Assembly (NCBI GenBank): GCA_947451875.1 | Contig: CANGBE010000004.1 | Span: forward strand, 1 to 28,212 | Reading direction: 5' to 3' | Length of the DNA stretch: 28,212 bases | From: Sphingomonadaceae bacterium | GTDB taxonomy: Bacteria; Pseudomonadota; Alphaproteobacteria; Sphingomonadales; Sphingomonadaceae | In this document: in pieces, positions 1 through 7,606 of the stretch | How the letters are laid out: each line of letters begins with the position of its first letter | Numbering within the stretch: the first letter of the stretch is position 1 | Notes under the pieces: generated by a model | What the model was told of the DNA's origin: nothing | What the model saw: the letters and a program-made list of their open reading frames with translations, nothing else | Databases searched by the model: none | Translations under genes and position numbers: made by a program

Positions 1-325
1 CAATCGGATTGGTCATCCGCAAGGCAGCACCGCTAGCCTGCATGGCATCGAACATGGCCCAGGTTGCTTCGGCTTCGGCTGCCAGCGCCGGATCGCGGGA
101 CAGGGCGAGGAAGCTGTCATTGATCACATGGCGGCTGTAATCGTCGACGAGTACGCGGCGGTCAGCTGCGGTTGCGCTTATGATGGCTCTGGCGACCGAT
201 TGCCCCGCCGCATCGCCCTCAAAGGTCATCGCCTGAACCAGAACGCGGGTCTTGGCGGCGGCAATGTCGGCCTCTGCAGCGTTCCAGAAAGCGGCCGAGC
301 CGACGTGTAGTTGATAGCGTGACAT
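1..325 (-). CDS. Phospholipase D-like / cardiolipin synthase-like protein, N-terminal part (cut by window edge)
   Basis: Reading leftward from the ATG at 325, the frame stays open to base 1 (108 codons). The product begins MSRYQLHVGSAAFWN, followed by a segment around residues 27-37 (VLVQAMTFEGD) and a helix ending in RVLVDDYSRH. This resembles the N-terminal half of bacterial PLD-family proteins such as cardiolipin synthase, where a beta strand with a (T/M)F..D turn precedes the first HKD motif. No HKD motif is visible because the gene leaves the window. A ribosome binding site (AAGGGACGG) lies just upstream of the ATG. The gene is divergent from the L,D-transpeptidase. The family call is inferred from fold-like pattern only, so the substrate is unknown. 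Confidence 0.6.
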   Translation of the reverse strand, partial: MSRYQLHVGSAAFWNAAEADIAAAKTRVLVQAMTFEGDAAGQSVARAIISATAADRRVLVDDYSRHVINDSFLALSRDPALAAEAEATWAMFDAMQASGAALRMTNPI

Positions 326-395
326 TGCCCGTCCCTTGCCAGCGGTGCCTCGTGAAGACAAGCTGGCGAGCAGGCTTAACCAAATCGCCAGCCAT

Positions 396-412
396 GGTCC
401 CTATCAGGGACC
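396..412. promoter_or_regulatory. Perfect 7-bp-arm palindrome in divergent promoter region
   Basis: GGTCCCT-ATC-AGGGACC is a perfect inverted repeat with a 3-base centre, placed between the divergent PLD-like gene and the L,D-transpeptidase gene, 74 bases before the latter's start. Its size fits a dimeric repressor operator or a short hairpin. No regulator is identifiable, and it could be chance. Confidence 0.3.
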
Positions 413-485
413 CAGGCGATTGGACGCTGGCCTTGCCCTGCCACTTGGGCAAGACACAGCAAGCGATATTGGGCGTGAGGGCAAG

Positions 486-1112
486 ATGCAGGCGGGAATG
501 AGAAACCTTGCAGTGCTGGTGGCAGCGGTGGGCGGCATTGTTCTCGCCGGAGCTGCGCTGCTCAAGTTTGACGATACTGCAAAAGCGCCTGTCGCTGCGC
601 CTCCTGCGCCAAAGCCCGCAGCCCCGCCGGCCAAACCGGTCGATGAGGCTTTCGTCATCAAGCGCATCCTGCCGATCAAGGGCGCGATCAAATATGGCGA
701 GTGGCACTGGGACGAGGCCGGAGTGCCCGATGGCCCGATGGTCATCACCGTCGATCTCGATGCCCGGGTGCTCTCGGTATTCCGCGACGGTTATGAAATC
801 GCGACGACTGCAGTGCTGCTCGGCACGCAGGAAAAGCCGACGCCGTTGGGTGTTTTTCCGATCAAAATGAAAGACGCCGATCACCATTCGAGCACCTATG
901 ACAACGCGCCGATGCCCTTCACCATGCGGCTGACCGATGACGGCGTTTCGATCCACGGCACCAAAGTGGAAAACGGCTACGCCAGCCACGGCTGCGTGGG
1001 GACACCAACCGACTTTGCCAAAAAGCTGTTCGCCATCGCGAAGGTGGGAGACAAGGTTTACATCACGCGCGGCAAAATGGTCGGCATCGGGGATTCGCTG
1101 GTTACGAACTAG
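486..1112 (+). CDS. L,D-transpeptidase family protein (YkuD domain)
   Basis: A 208-residue envelope protein. An N-terminal hydrophobic segment (about residues 7-27) acts as a signal anchor, followed by an Ala/Pro-rich linker (about 33-50) and a YkuD domain (about 80-195). The active-site region reads SIHGTKVENGYASHGC, with the upstream HGT and the catalytic Cys near residue 170. After the Cys comes VGTP rather than the common (I/V)R(M/L), a variant. L,D-transpeptidases form 3-3 peptidoglycan cross-links or attach proteins to peptidoglycan. The frame is open upstream to 336, but the ATG at 486 has a GAGGG site five bases upstream and directly precedes the anchor. The stop overlaps that of convergent tilS in the tetranucleotide CTAG. 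Confidence 0.85.
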   Translation: MQAGMRNLAVLVAAVGGIVLAGAALLKFDDTAKAPVAAPPAPKPAAPPAKPVDEAFVIKRILPIKGAIKYGEWHWDEAGVPDGPMVITVDLDARVLSVFRDGYEIATTAVLLGTQEKPTPLGVFPIKMKDADHHSSTYDNAPMPFTMRLTDDGVSIHGTKVENGYASHGCVGTPTDFAKKLFAIAKVGDKVYITRGKMVGIGDSLVTN

Positions 1113-2098
1113 CCGGAACGCCGCGCCGGAGCTTTGGTGAATGACCAACCTCCCGGCCCAGCTCGCGCTACAAGTTCGCCGATTGATGCAGGTTGGCCCT
1201 TGAGCAACGCGTCAAAGACCCTCGCCACGGCGCTGCCGCGTGGCACTTCGCCATCAAGTTCGGTGACGATGCGAGCTATCACCTTCAGGGCAATCGCGCG
1301 CGGAGCCTGCGGGCGGTAGCTAAGACCCATCGGCACCATGGTCACACATTCCTGCCATTCACGACCCGCGGCCCAGCCGAGCGCTGCATCGGCATCGGCG
1401 AGGTGCGCCGCACTCTGAGCCACGGCAGGAATGTCAATCCATTCGGCTGAAACCAGTGCCTGCCGCAGCCGCACTCGGTCAAAGCGGGGATCGGCATTTG
1501 ACGGATCCTCGGCGGGATTGAGGCCAGCCTCTGCCACCACCGCCGCCAGTTCCGCGCGTCGCCAATCGAGTAACGGGCGAAGCAAGGGCAATGTGGCATC
1601 GGGCACGCTGCCTACCTCCCGCACCCCGGCAAGGCCTGAAACCCCGCTCCCCCGGCCCAGCCGCATCAGCAGGGTTTCGGCCTGATCATCAGCATGATGC
1701 GCAGTCGCGATAGCCGCCAGTTCGCGCCGCTCACACCAATCCGCCAGAGCAGCATAGCGCGCAGCGCGGGCGTTCGATTGGATGTTGCCCGGATAGATTG
1801 TCACCGTCAGAACTTCGTGTGGCACACCTATTGCGCTGCATACACCGGCGACCATGGCGGCCTCATCTGCCGCCTCGGCCCGCAGTCCATGATCGACCGT
1901 AGCCGCCTCAACCCGATCAGGGATTGCCGCATGGGCCAGAACCAGCAAAGCAAGGCTGTCTGGCCCGCCCGAAACGGCCAGGCCCAATTTGCCTTCGGGC
2001 GTCAGCCGCGCCCGCCGCCACAACTCTTCAAGCCGGGCGGGAAACCGGGCAGTTAGCGATTTATCAATTACACTTAACCCCGCCTTTGACCTCGGCAT
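1109..2098 (-). CDS. tilS: tRNA(Ile)-lysidine synthetase TilS
   Basis: TilS uses ATP and lysine to convert C34 of tRNA-Ile(CAU) to lysidine, allowing AUA decoding. The PP-loop SGGPDS is at residues 43-48, followed by VDHGLR and the HHADDQAETLLMR signature, which are diagnostic of this N-type ATP pyrophosphatase. At 329 residues it is shorter than the E. coli enzyme (about 430) and seems to lack a full C-terminal substrate-binding domain, a known shorter form. The frame is open to 2152. I prefer the ATG at 2098, which overlaps the end of cpoB by 35 bases and implies coupled translation. An internal TTG is a less likely alternative. The stop overlaps the L,D-transpeptidase stop by four bases. 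Confidence 0.9.
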   Translation of the reverse strand: MPRSKAGLSVIDKSLTARFPARLEELWRRARLTPEGKLGLAVSGGPDSLALLVLAHAAIPDRVEAATVDHGLRAEAADEAAMVAGVCSAIGVPHEVLTVTIYPGNIQSNARAARYAALADWCERRELAAIATAHHADDQAETLLMRLGRGSGVSGLAGVREVGSVPDATLPLLRPLLDWRRAELAAVVAEAGLNPAEDPSNADPRFDRVRLRQALVSAEWIDIPAVAQSAAHLADADAALGWAAGREWQECVTMVPMGLSYRPQAPRAIALKVIARIVTELDGEVPRGSAVARVFDALLKGQPASIGELVARAGPGGWSFTKAPARRSG

Positions 2099-3071
2099 AG
2101 ATGGTCTTGAGCCGTCCTTCGCTCTCGGCGTGATAACCGTCGGCGAATTCACCCAACGCGATGCAAGCGCGCTTTACGTCTTTCAACTGGCGCATCGATT
2201 CAGCGAGGTAAACGAGGCTGTCCGGCGCGCGGGCACCCTTTGCGTCGGCCTGATAGTTCTTAAGGAACCACTGCGCCGCTTCCTTTGGTTTGCCATCATC
2301 CAGGAATGTTCTGCCCAGCAGATTGCGACCAAAGCTGATCCGCGAATGCTTGGGGTACTTAGTGATGTAGAGCTGGAGCTGCTGTTCTGCCTCGGGGAAG
2401 AATTTGGCTTCCCACAGGCGGTAGCCATAGGAATATTCATCATCACCAGCATCAGCGGTAGCGGGCTTTTCGATCGCCTTCACCGCTGCCACGCGCTTGG
2501 CCGAAGGCGAGGCTGGCTTTTCAGCAACAGGAGCAGGAGCAGGCTTAGGCTTTTCAGTCGTGGGGGCAGGCGCAAGATTTGCTGAGGTAATCGACGGTTT
2601 TGGGTCAGGCGCCGTCTCGACCGGCTTGGCAGCGACTGATGCCGCATTGTCGGTCAATGCGACAGGTGCGGGCGCTGGCGGTGGCGGTGGCGCGGCCATC
2701 GCGGCCAACTTTGCCTCAAGCTGGGCGATGCGGTTTCCATTCTCTTCGCCCTGCGCGGTAAGCCGCGACATCTGCGCTTCCACAGAATCCATCCGGGTGA
2801 GAATATCGGTGACCGGCGTAGTGGCGGGAGTGCCCGTTGTCGCGACGGCAGTCACACCTTTTTCAATCTCGGGCGGGAAGTACTTGCCATCACTGCCCGG
2901 GAAAACCACCCGCTGCACGGCCTTGACCTCTGCTTCAAGCTTCTTGATGCGCGCCTCGGCATCGGCGGCGGCATTGGCAGCCTTCTGGGCCTGAACCGGC
3001 GCTGCGCTGGCCATCAGCGCAATCGCCAAGATGGCGAGCAATGGCCTTTTGCTGGAGGTGTTCATTGTCAT
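2064..3071 (-). CDS. cpoB: Tol-Pal system protein CpoB/YbgF (periplasmic coiled-coil TPR protein)
   Basis: CpoB coordinates the Tol-Pal machine with peptidoglycan synthesis during division. The 335-residue product has a signal peptide (residues 1-28, ending VQAQ), a short coiled-coil region (about 33-52), a second one rich in Glu/Gln (about 92-125), a long Pro/Ala/Lys-rich linker (about 125-210) and a C-terminal TPR region. The C-terminal part has the family pattern YxxGYRLWEAKFFPEAEQQL, then YPKHS, then AAQWFLKNY. The start at 3071 follows an AGGGAC site by eight bases; a second in-frame ATG lies two codons later. tol/pal genes themselves are not in the window. It is followed by overlapping tilS and preceded by the RodZ-like gene. 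Confidence 0.85.
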   Translation of the reverse strand: MTMNTSSKRPLLAILAIALMASAAPVQAQKAANAAADAEARIKKLEAEVKAVQRVVFPGSDGKYFPPEIEKGVTAVATTGTPATTPVTDILTRMDSVEAQMSRLTAQGEENGNRIAQLEAKLAAMAAPPPPPAPAPVALTDNAASVAAKPVETAPDPKPSITSANLAPAPTTEKPKPAPAPVAEKPASPSAKRVAAVKAIEKPATADAGDDEYSYGYRLWEAKFFPEAEQQLQLYITKYPKHSRISFGRNLLGRTFLDDGKPKEAAQWFLKNYQADAKGARAPDSLVYLAESMRQLKDVKRACIALGEFADGYHAESEGRLKTIYAEVKGGVKCN

Positions 3072-3144
3072 GGCATGCGTCCCTGAAAGGTCGGTCGATC
3101 AGGCAGGAATCTAGCCGTTAAACCCTCCTGCTGTCGAGACAAGG

Positions 3145-3861
3145 TCAGTTCGAAACGGTGGAAGTCTGTGTTGGGGCTAATGCGCCAGGAATCGGCGCAG
3201 GGGTCGCCGAGGGCGGCGAGGCGCTGGGGCTTGAAGTCCCATCCCTGCCCAATACCGGGCGCGAGCGAGTCCGAGGCGATTGATTAACTCTCATCTGTGG
3301 CTGCGGCGCAAAAGTAAATGCTGGGTTAGGTGCAGCGCTCGCATCCAAAGTGGCGGCATCACTTGGGAGGGAATCTGTGACAAAGGTGGGCTCGATTGTC
3401 GGGACCTCTTCGGGCAGAAGCGAAGGCAGGCTGACCGATGGGGCGTAGTAATTGCGCCAGACATAGAGGCCGCCAGCAGCCAACAGAAGTGTGGCTAGCG
3501 CTACCCACCAGGCAATGCGTGCGCTGGGAACGCGCGCCGGATCACCGGGTTCATAGTTCGAGGATTCACCCGCTGTGTCGGCCGGCGGCGAATAGCCCAG
3601 TTCGCGCCGCAAGGTCTCAACGATGACATTTTCATCCAGCCCTACTGCCCGGGCATAGCTCCGGGTAAAGCCGATAGCATAAGTACGTGAGGGGAGCGCA
3701 GCAAAATTGCCAGCTTCCATCTGAGCAATTACGCGCTCTGAAATACGCGTCTTCGCAGCGATCTCCGCACGGGAAGTACCCGCCCTTTCACGCGCGTCCT
3801 TAAGCTGCGGACCTACACCAATAAGTGGCAGTTGCGGCTGTTCTTCGTCGTCCTCTGGCAT
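3145..3861 (-). CDS. RodZ-like transmembrane helix-turn-helix protein
   Basis: A 238-residue protein with a cytoplasmic N-terminal HTH_25 domain (about residues 15-90, containing LKDARERAGTSRAEIAAKT, then ISERVIAQMEAG, then the family-typical TYAIGFTRSYARAVGLD), one transmembrane segment (about 118-136) and a Pro/Ser/Thr-rich periplasmic tail. RodZ binds MreB through this HTH and helps set cell shape. The C-terminal beta domain (DUF4115) of full-length RodZ is not recognisable; the tail looks disordered. It lies between ptsP and cpoB on the same strand, 133 bases after ptsP, so it may have its own promoter. A role in cell shape is inferred from the family and neighbours. Confidence 0.75.
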   Translation of the reverse strand: MPEDDEEQPQLPLIGVGPQLKDARERAGTSRAEIAAKTRISERVIAQMEAGNFAALPSRTYAIGFTRSYARAVGLDENVIVETLRRELGYSPPADTAGESSNYEPGDPARVPSARIAWWVALATLLLAAGGLYVWRNYYAPSVSLPSLLPEEVPTIEPTFVTDSLPSDAATLDASAAPNPAFTFAPQPQMRVNQSPRTRSRPVLGRDGTSSPSASPPSATPAPIPGALAPTQTSTVSN

Positions 3862-3977
3862 TCGTCCCGACTATTTCTTGATTGCGCCCCCGTTGGGTTG
3901 GCAAAGAAGGCTGCGATTGCAGTAAAGTCAAGCAGAACTAGGTTAAATTTTCATGACATACCGCTGAATACGACTGT

Positions 3978-3994
3978 TCGCATGACCCATGCGA
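3978..3994 (-). terminator. Short hairpin directly after ptsP stop
   Basis: TCGCATG and CATGCGA form a perfect 7-bp stem with a 3-base loop immediately after the ptsP stop codon. No U-run follows, so it would be at best a weak terminator or an RNA-stabilising 3' hairpin. Confidence 0.3.
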
Positions 3995-6268
3995 TCAATC
4001 GCATTCGATGCCACGCTCGGCCGCCCAAGCGGCGATCTCTGTCCGCAGATTTTCTGGCGGATTGGCCAGCCAGCCGCGCATAGCCATGCTGATATCTGCA
4101 GCGTTGATCTTGCAGGCCAGCTCCTTGATCGGACCGACCGACGCAGGCGTGATTGACAGGCGGTGTATGCCGAGACCGATCAGCGCCAGCGCTTCCAACC
4201 GCCGCCCCCCCATTTCGCCGCAAACTGCGATGTCCACATTGTGACCTTCAACGCCTTTGACTACCCGCGCAAGGAACCGCATGATCGCCGGGCTAACCCA
4301 ATCATAACGTTCGGCGAGTTTGGGATTAGAGCGATCGGCAGCAAACAGAAACTGGGTAAGGTCGTTGGTGCCAATCGACAGGAATGATACTTTTGGCGCC
4401 ATCACATCAAGCATTTCCGCGAGGGCTGGAACCTCTAGCATAGCGCCATAACGGATTGCCTCGGGCAGCATCTTCTTCTGCCCCTTGAGCCACTTGAGCT
4501 GCGCCTCAAACACTGCCTTGGCGGCATCGAATTCCCACGGCTCGGAAACCATCGGGAACATCACGTTAAGCGTTCGACCGGCGGAGGCTTCGAGGAGGGC
4601 GCGGGCCTGAACCTTGAGCAGGCCTTCGCGCTCAAGTGCAACACGCAGGGCGCGCCAGCCCATGGCCGGGTTCTCCTCTCCCTCGCCGCCATCGTGGCGC
4701 AGATAGGGCAGCGCCTTATCACCGCCGATATCAACCGTGCGGAAGATTACCGGCTTTTCGCCCGCCACTTCCAGCACATCACGATAGAGCCTGGTCTGCC
4801 GCTCACGCGCAGGCAGGGTGGCCGAGACGAGGAACTGGAACTCGGTGCGGAACAGGCCCACGCCGTCAGCCCCGGTCTGGGCGAGTTGGGGCATATCATC
4901 GCGCAGGCCGGCGTTCATCATCACCTGAATCCGCACGCCATCTACCGTTCGCGGCTCAACATCGCGCAGCGCGGCATAGACCGCCTGCTTCTCGCGATTC
5001 TTGGCGAAGCGCATGGCAAAGGCATCGGCCATAGCCGTTGCCGGCCGGACAGTCGCCGTACCCTGATCGGCATCGAGCAGCAGCAGATCGCCCTCGCGGA
5101 CCTGACCGCGCAGACCCTGCACTCGGCCCAGCACCGGAACGCCCATCGCGCGGGCCACGATGACCACGTGCGCTGTGAGCGAGCCTTCCTCAAGGATCAC
5201 CCCCTTGAGGCGACGCTTATCATATTCCAGTAATTCGGCCGGACCCAGATTGCGGGCAATCAGGATCGCGTCTTGACGAAGTCCCTTGCTCGCTGCCGTG
5301 CCCAGCTGACCGGAGACCGTGCGGAGCAGGCGGTTCGACAGATCCTCAAGATCGTGCATCCGGTCTGCCAACAAGGCATCGTCGATCTGGCGCATTCGCA
5401 TGCGGGTGCGCTGCTGCACGCGTTCGATAGCTGCCTCTGCGGTCAGGCCGGAATCGATCGCCTCGTTGATCCGACGGCTCCAGCCTTCGTCATAGGCGAA
5501 CATCTTGTAGGTCTGCAGCACCTCTTCATGTTCGCCACCGACGCCGAATTCGGCTTGCGCAGCCATGCGCTCGATCTGCTCGCGCATCTTGTCAAAAGCA
5601 AGATAAACGCGCTGGCGCTCAGCCTCGGTATCTTCGGCTACAGTGTGTTCGATAGTGACGCGCGGCTGATGGAACACCGCCATGCCACTCGCTAAACCTT
5701 TGACAAGCGTCAGTCCGCGCAGCAGCGCCGGCCCGGTCTGCGCCTCAGAAAGACCCCAAGCGCCCTCGTCATCAACCAGATCAGCATTGGAGATGAGTTC
5801 AGAGAGCACCATCGCCACAGTCTGCAGCGCCTCGATCTCCACTTCTTCATAACGGCGCGGATCGACGTGCTGGACACAAAGCACGCCAACTGCGCGCTCG
5901 CGCCTGACAATCGGCACACCGGCAAAAGAATGAAACTTGTCTTCGCCCGTTTCCGGCCGATAGGAAAAGTCCGGATGAGCTGTCGCCTCGGCAAGGTTCA
6001 ACGTTTCGACGTTACCACCGATGGCGCCGACCAAACCTTCGCCCAGCGCCATGCGGGTAACGTGGACAGCTGCTTGATCAAGGCCCTTGGTCGCAAAAAG
6101 TTCGAGCATACCTTCGCGCAGCAGGTAGATCGAGCAAACCTCGCTGTTCAGCCCTTCGGCGATCACTTCGACAACCGTATTGAGCTTGGCCTGCGCACGA
6201 TCACGCGAGGCCATAACCTCGTGCAAGCGAGTCAGGATCGTGCGGGCAGCGATAATAGCATTGGCCAT
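3995..6268 (-). CDS. ptsP: Phosphoenolpyruvate-protein phosphotransferase PtsP (EI-Ntr, GAF-containing)
   Basis: The first phosphoryl-transfer protein of the nitrogen-related PTS: it takes phosphate from PEP and passes it to NPr. It has 757 residues. An N-terminal GAF domain (about 15-160) probably senses a nitrogen signal such as glutamine. It is followed by the EI N-terminal domain (about 180-300), the phosphohistidine domain with SLTAHVVIVARAMG (His367 as phosphoacceptor) and the PEP-binding TIM barrel, with FRTVDIGGDKALPYL and the C-terminal CGEMGGR (catalytic Cys). It starts at the ATG at 6268. It is the first gene of the leftward run ptsP, rodZ-like, cpoB, tilS. The partners NPr and EIIA-Ntr are not in the window. 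Confidence 0.95.
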   Translation of the reverse strand: MANAIIAARTILTRLHEVMASRDRAQAKLNTVVEVIAEGLNSEVCSIYLLREGMLELFATKGLDQAAVHVTRMALGEGLVGAIGGNVETLNLAEATAHPDFSYRPETGEDKFHSFAGVPIVRRERAVGVLCVQHVDPRRYEEVEIEALQTVAMVLSELISNADLVDDEGAWGLSEAQTGPALLRGLTLVKGLASGMAVFHQPRVTIEHTVAEDTEAERQRVYLAFDKMREQIERMAAQAEFGVGGEHEEVLQTYKMFAYDEGWSRRINEAIDSGLTAEAAIERVQQRTRMRMRQIDDALLADRMHDLEDLSNRLLRTVSGQLGTAASKGLRQDAILIARNLGPAELLEYDKRRLKGVILEEGSLTAHVVIVARAMGVPVLGRVQGLRGQVREGDLLLLDADQGTATVRPATAMADAFAMRFAKNREKQAVYAALRDVEPRTVDGVRIQVMMNAGLRDDMPQLAQTGADGVGLFRTEFQFLVSATLPARERQTRLYRDVLEVAGEKPVIFRTVDIGGDKALPYLRHDGGEGEENPAMGWRALRVALEREGLLKVQARALLEASAGRTLNVMFPMVSEPWEFDAAKAVFEAQLKWLKGQKKMLPEAIRYGAMLEVPALAEMLDVMAPKVSFLSIGTNDLTQFLFAADRSNPKLAERYDWVSPAIMRFLARVVKGVEGHNVDIAVCGEMGGRRLEALALIGLGIHRLSITPASVGPIKELACKINAADISMAMRGWLANPPENLRTEIAAWAAERGIECD

Positions 6269-6354
6269 GACGAGCAGACTAGCCGAAGCAGCAGCGTTTG
6301 GAAACGCCGAGGTACTGGAAGTGGATAGCTATTCGCTGGAGCGGAGAGGAAGCG

Positions 6355-6510
6355 TTAAATGTGCTCCAGCTCTTCCTTCAGCCTGAGCTTTCGCTTCTTG
6401 AGCAGTTGGACTTGCGCATGGTCAGGGGCGGGGCGGTTCATTTCTTCGCGGATAGCGCGCTCAAGACCTTCGTGCTTGAGCTGCAGGGCACTGACATGCG
6501 ACTGTTCCAT
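6355..6510 (-). CDS. DUF465/YdcH family small protein
   Basis: A 51-residue charged helical protein: MEQSHVSALQLKHEGLERAI, then a short turn (NRPAPDHAQV) and QLLKKRKLRLKEELEHI. This helix-turn-helix hairpin with the KKRKLxLKEE end is the DUF465/YdcH signature. No molecular function is established for the family. A strong AAGGAG site seven bases upstream of the ATG at 6510 decides the start over the in-frame ATG at 6516. It lies 86 bases before ptsP on the same strand and is divergent from a paralogue at 6700. Confidence 0.85.
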   Translation of the reverse strand: MEQSHVSALQLKHEGLERAIREEMNRPAPDHAQVQLLKKRKLRLKEELEHI

Positions 6511-6699
6511 GGGCATACTCCTTAGGTTTGCACCAATTCTCGCAGGGCATTTTCGACTCGGGCCTAAATAACCCTGCGGTCTGATTGTCAGGAAAGCACA
6601 TTAAGTTTATCTTGCGAAGCCGGAATAAATGTCATTCCGGAGCAACCGCCCCGCCCATACGTCGGACGTTGATTGTATGAAGAATAAGGACAGGCCAGC
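6511..6699. promoter_or_regulatory. Divergent promoter region between two DUF465 genes, with two inverted repeats
   Basis: This 189-base spacer is AT-richer than its surroundings and must drive both divergent DUF465 genes. It holds two inverted repeats: CGCAGGG (6541-6547) with CCCTGCG (6572-6578), and CCGGAAT (6620-6626) with ATTCCGG (6634-6640; 7-base loop). I cannot assign convincing -35/-10 pairs. The repeats may be operators or 5' UTR hairpins. Confidence 0.4.
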
Positions 6700-6897
6700 G
6701 TGAACGAAGACGAGATGCGCAAACGCCTGGAAATGCTGCGCACGGAACATCGGGACCTTGATGCCGCGATCGACGCGCTGACCTTAGCCGGATCGAATGA
6801 CCAGCTGCAAATTGCCCGGCTGAAAAAGCGCAAGCTCAAGCTCAAAGACCAGATTGCTCTGATAGAGGACTATCTGGTTCCTGATATCATTGCGTAA
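6700..6897 (+). CDS. DUF465/YdcH family small protein (paralogue)
   Basis: A 65-residue protein starting at GTG 6700 after an AAGGACAGG site. It reads MNEDEMRKRLEMLRTEHRDL, a turn with GSNDQLQIARL, then KKRKLKLKDQIALIEDYL. The second half matches the divergent gene at 6355-6510 (QLLKKRKLRLKEELEHI against ARLKKRKLKLKDQIALI), so the two are paralogues. Both are all-helical and likely form a coiled-coil hairpin. The family has no established role. A hairpin lies 11 bases after the stop. Confidence 0.85.
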   Translation: MNEDEMRKRLEMLRTEHRDLDAAIDALTLAGSNDQLQIARLKKRKLKLKDQIALIEDYLVPDIIA

Positions 6898-6908
6898 TTG
6901 GCTAGTGT

Positions 6909-6930
6909 GGCCAAGCCATCCGGCTTGGCC
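6909..6930 (+). terminator. Hairpin downstream of DUF465 gene (9-bp stem, loop ATCC)
   Basis: GGCCAAGCC (6909-6917) and GGCTTGGCC (6922-6930) form a perfect 9-bp stem with a 4-base loop, 11 bases after the DUF465 stop. Only two T residues follow, so it is a U-poor terminator candidate. It abuts the large palindrome with no gap. Confidence 0.5.
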
Positions 6931-7021
6931 TTGCGGCACCGGCCCGCTTCCCCGCCCGGCCACCCATCGGCAGGATATTCTGGAATGGGTGGCCGGGCGG
7001 GGAAGCGGGCCGATGCCGCAA
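6931..7021. repeat. Large palindrome: 37-base arms, one mismatch, 17-base loop
   Basis: The left arm (6931-6967) and right arm (6985-7021) are reverse complements at 36 of 37 positions; the only mismatch is near the base of the stem. The core GGCCCGCTTCCCCGCCCGG is very GC-rich. The 17-base loop (6968-6984) contains AGGATATTCT, itself nearly self-complementary. The element contains no believable gene. It could be a REP/BIME-like extragenic palindrome, a transposase-mobilised hairpin, or a strong RNA structure in the rcdA leader. Confidence 0.85.
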
Positions 7022-7043
7022 GCAAGGGGTGGATACCCCTTGC
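7022..7043. repeat. Hairpin abutting the large palindrome (9-bp stem, loop GGAT)
   Basis: GCAAGGGGT (7022-7030) and ACCCCTTGC (7035-7043) form a perfect 9-bp stem with loop GGAT. It begins on the base after the large palindrome ends. Its loop is the exact complement of the ATCC loop in the hairpin at 6909-6930. Confidence 0.7.
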
Positions 7044-7150
7044 GCACCTAACCAAAACCGTGCCGTTCCGAAACAGTCCCGAATTGAACTGCGGATAGCT
7101 GCACAGTGCTGTTGAACTCTGCGATTCGCCCGGTCTATCGCGGCTCGGTC

Positions 7151-7606
7151 ATGGGCAGAGCTACAAGTATCAATCCCCGGATCATTGAATCGCTCTATTG
7201 CGAAGGTCTGGTGCTGTCTGACGAAGTGCGGGCGGCGTTCAACCTGTCTGATCACTATCGCCGCGGTGAGGAAGACCTAGCCCGCGTTGCGCTTTCCTGT
7301 GAGGCCCTGCGCACCACTACCCGAATGATGCATGCGCTGGCATGGTTGCTCAACCACCGCGCCTATATCAAGGGCGAGATCACTGAATTTCAGCTCGCCC
7401 GCCACGGCCGGTTGCAACCAAACTTCCCGGCCTCTGATCCGGAACGGATGGCGCTGCTGACCCCCGAAGTGCGCGAGCTGATCGGCACGACCGAGCGCTT
7501 CTATGCCCGGCTCGAACGACTCGATGCCGGCTGGCGGGAGAACGATAGCGGCCTACCGCCGGCCATCCAGCGCCTGCGCGAACGCCTGAGCGGGCTCGCC
7601 TCCTAA
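7151..7606 (+). CDS. rcdA: DUF1465 family protein, RcdA-like (regulator of CtrA degradation)
   Basis: A 151-residue all-helical protein. The pattern IIESLYCEGLVLSDEVRAAF, then ALSCEALRTTTRMMHALAWLLNHRA, then LLTPEVRELIGTTERFYARL, matches DUF1465. Its founding member is Caulobacter RcdA, an adaptor in the ClpXP cell-cycle proteolysis hierarchy (with CpdR and PopA) that helps destroy CtrA. The frame is open back to a GTG at 7106. I favour the ATG at 7151 because family similarity starts soon after it, but neither start has a strong binding site. The stop overlaps the convergent glpK stop by four bases. That it acts on CtrA here is inferred from the family. Confidence 0.75.
   Translation: MGRATSINPRIIESLYCEGLVLSDEVRAAFNLSDHYRRGEEDLARVALSCEALRTTTRMMHALAWLLNHRAYIKGEITEFQLARHGRLQPNFPASDPERMALLTPEVRELIGTTERFYARLERLDAGWRENDSGLPPAIQRLRERLSGLAS

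Noticed and set aside
219..1148. 309-codon leftward open frame over the L,D-transpeptidase gene
   Set aside because: It is antisense to a clear YkuD gene, overlaps the PLD-like gene, and its His/Arg-rich product matches nothing; it is a high-GC shadow.
6902..7255. 117-codon leftward frame and shorter frames across the palindrome
   Set aside because: They translate the inverted repeat arms on both strands, giving near-identical MGGRAGKRA peptides; an artefact of the palindrome.
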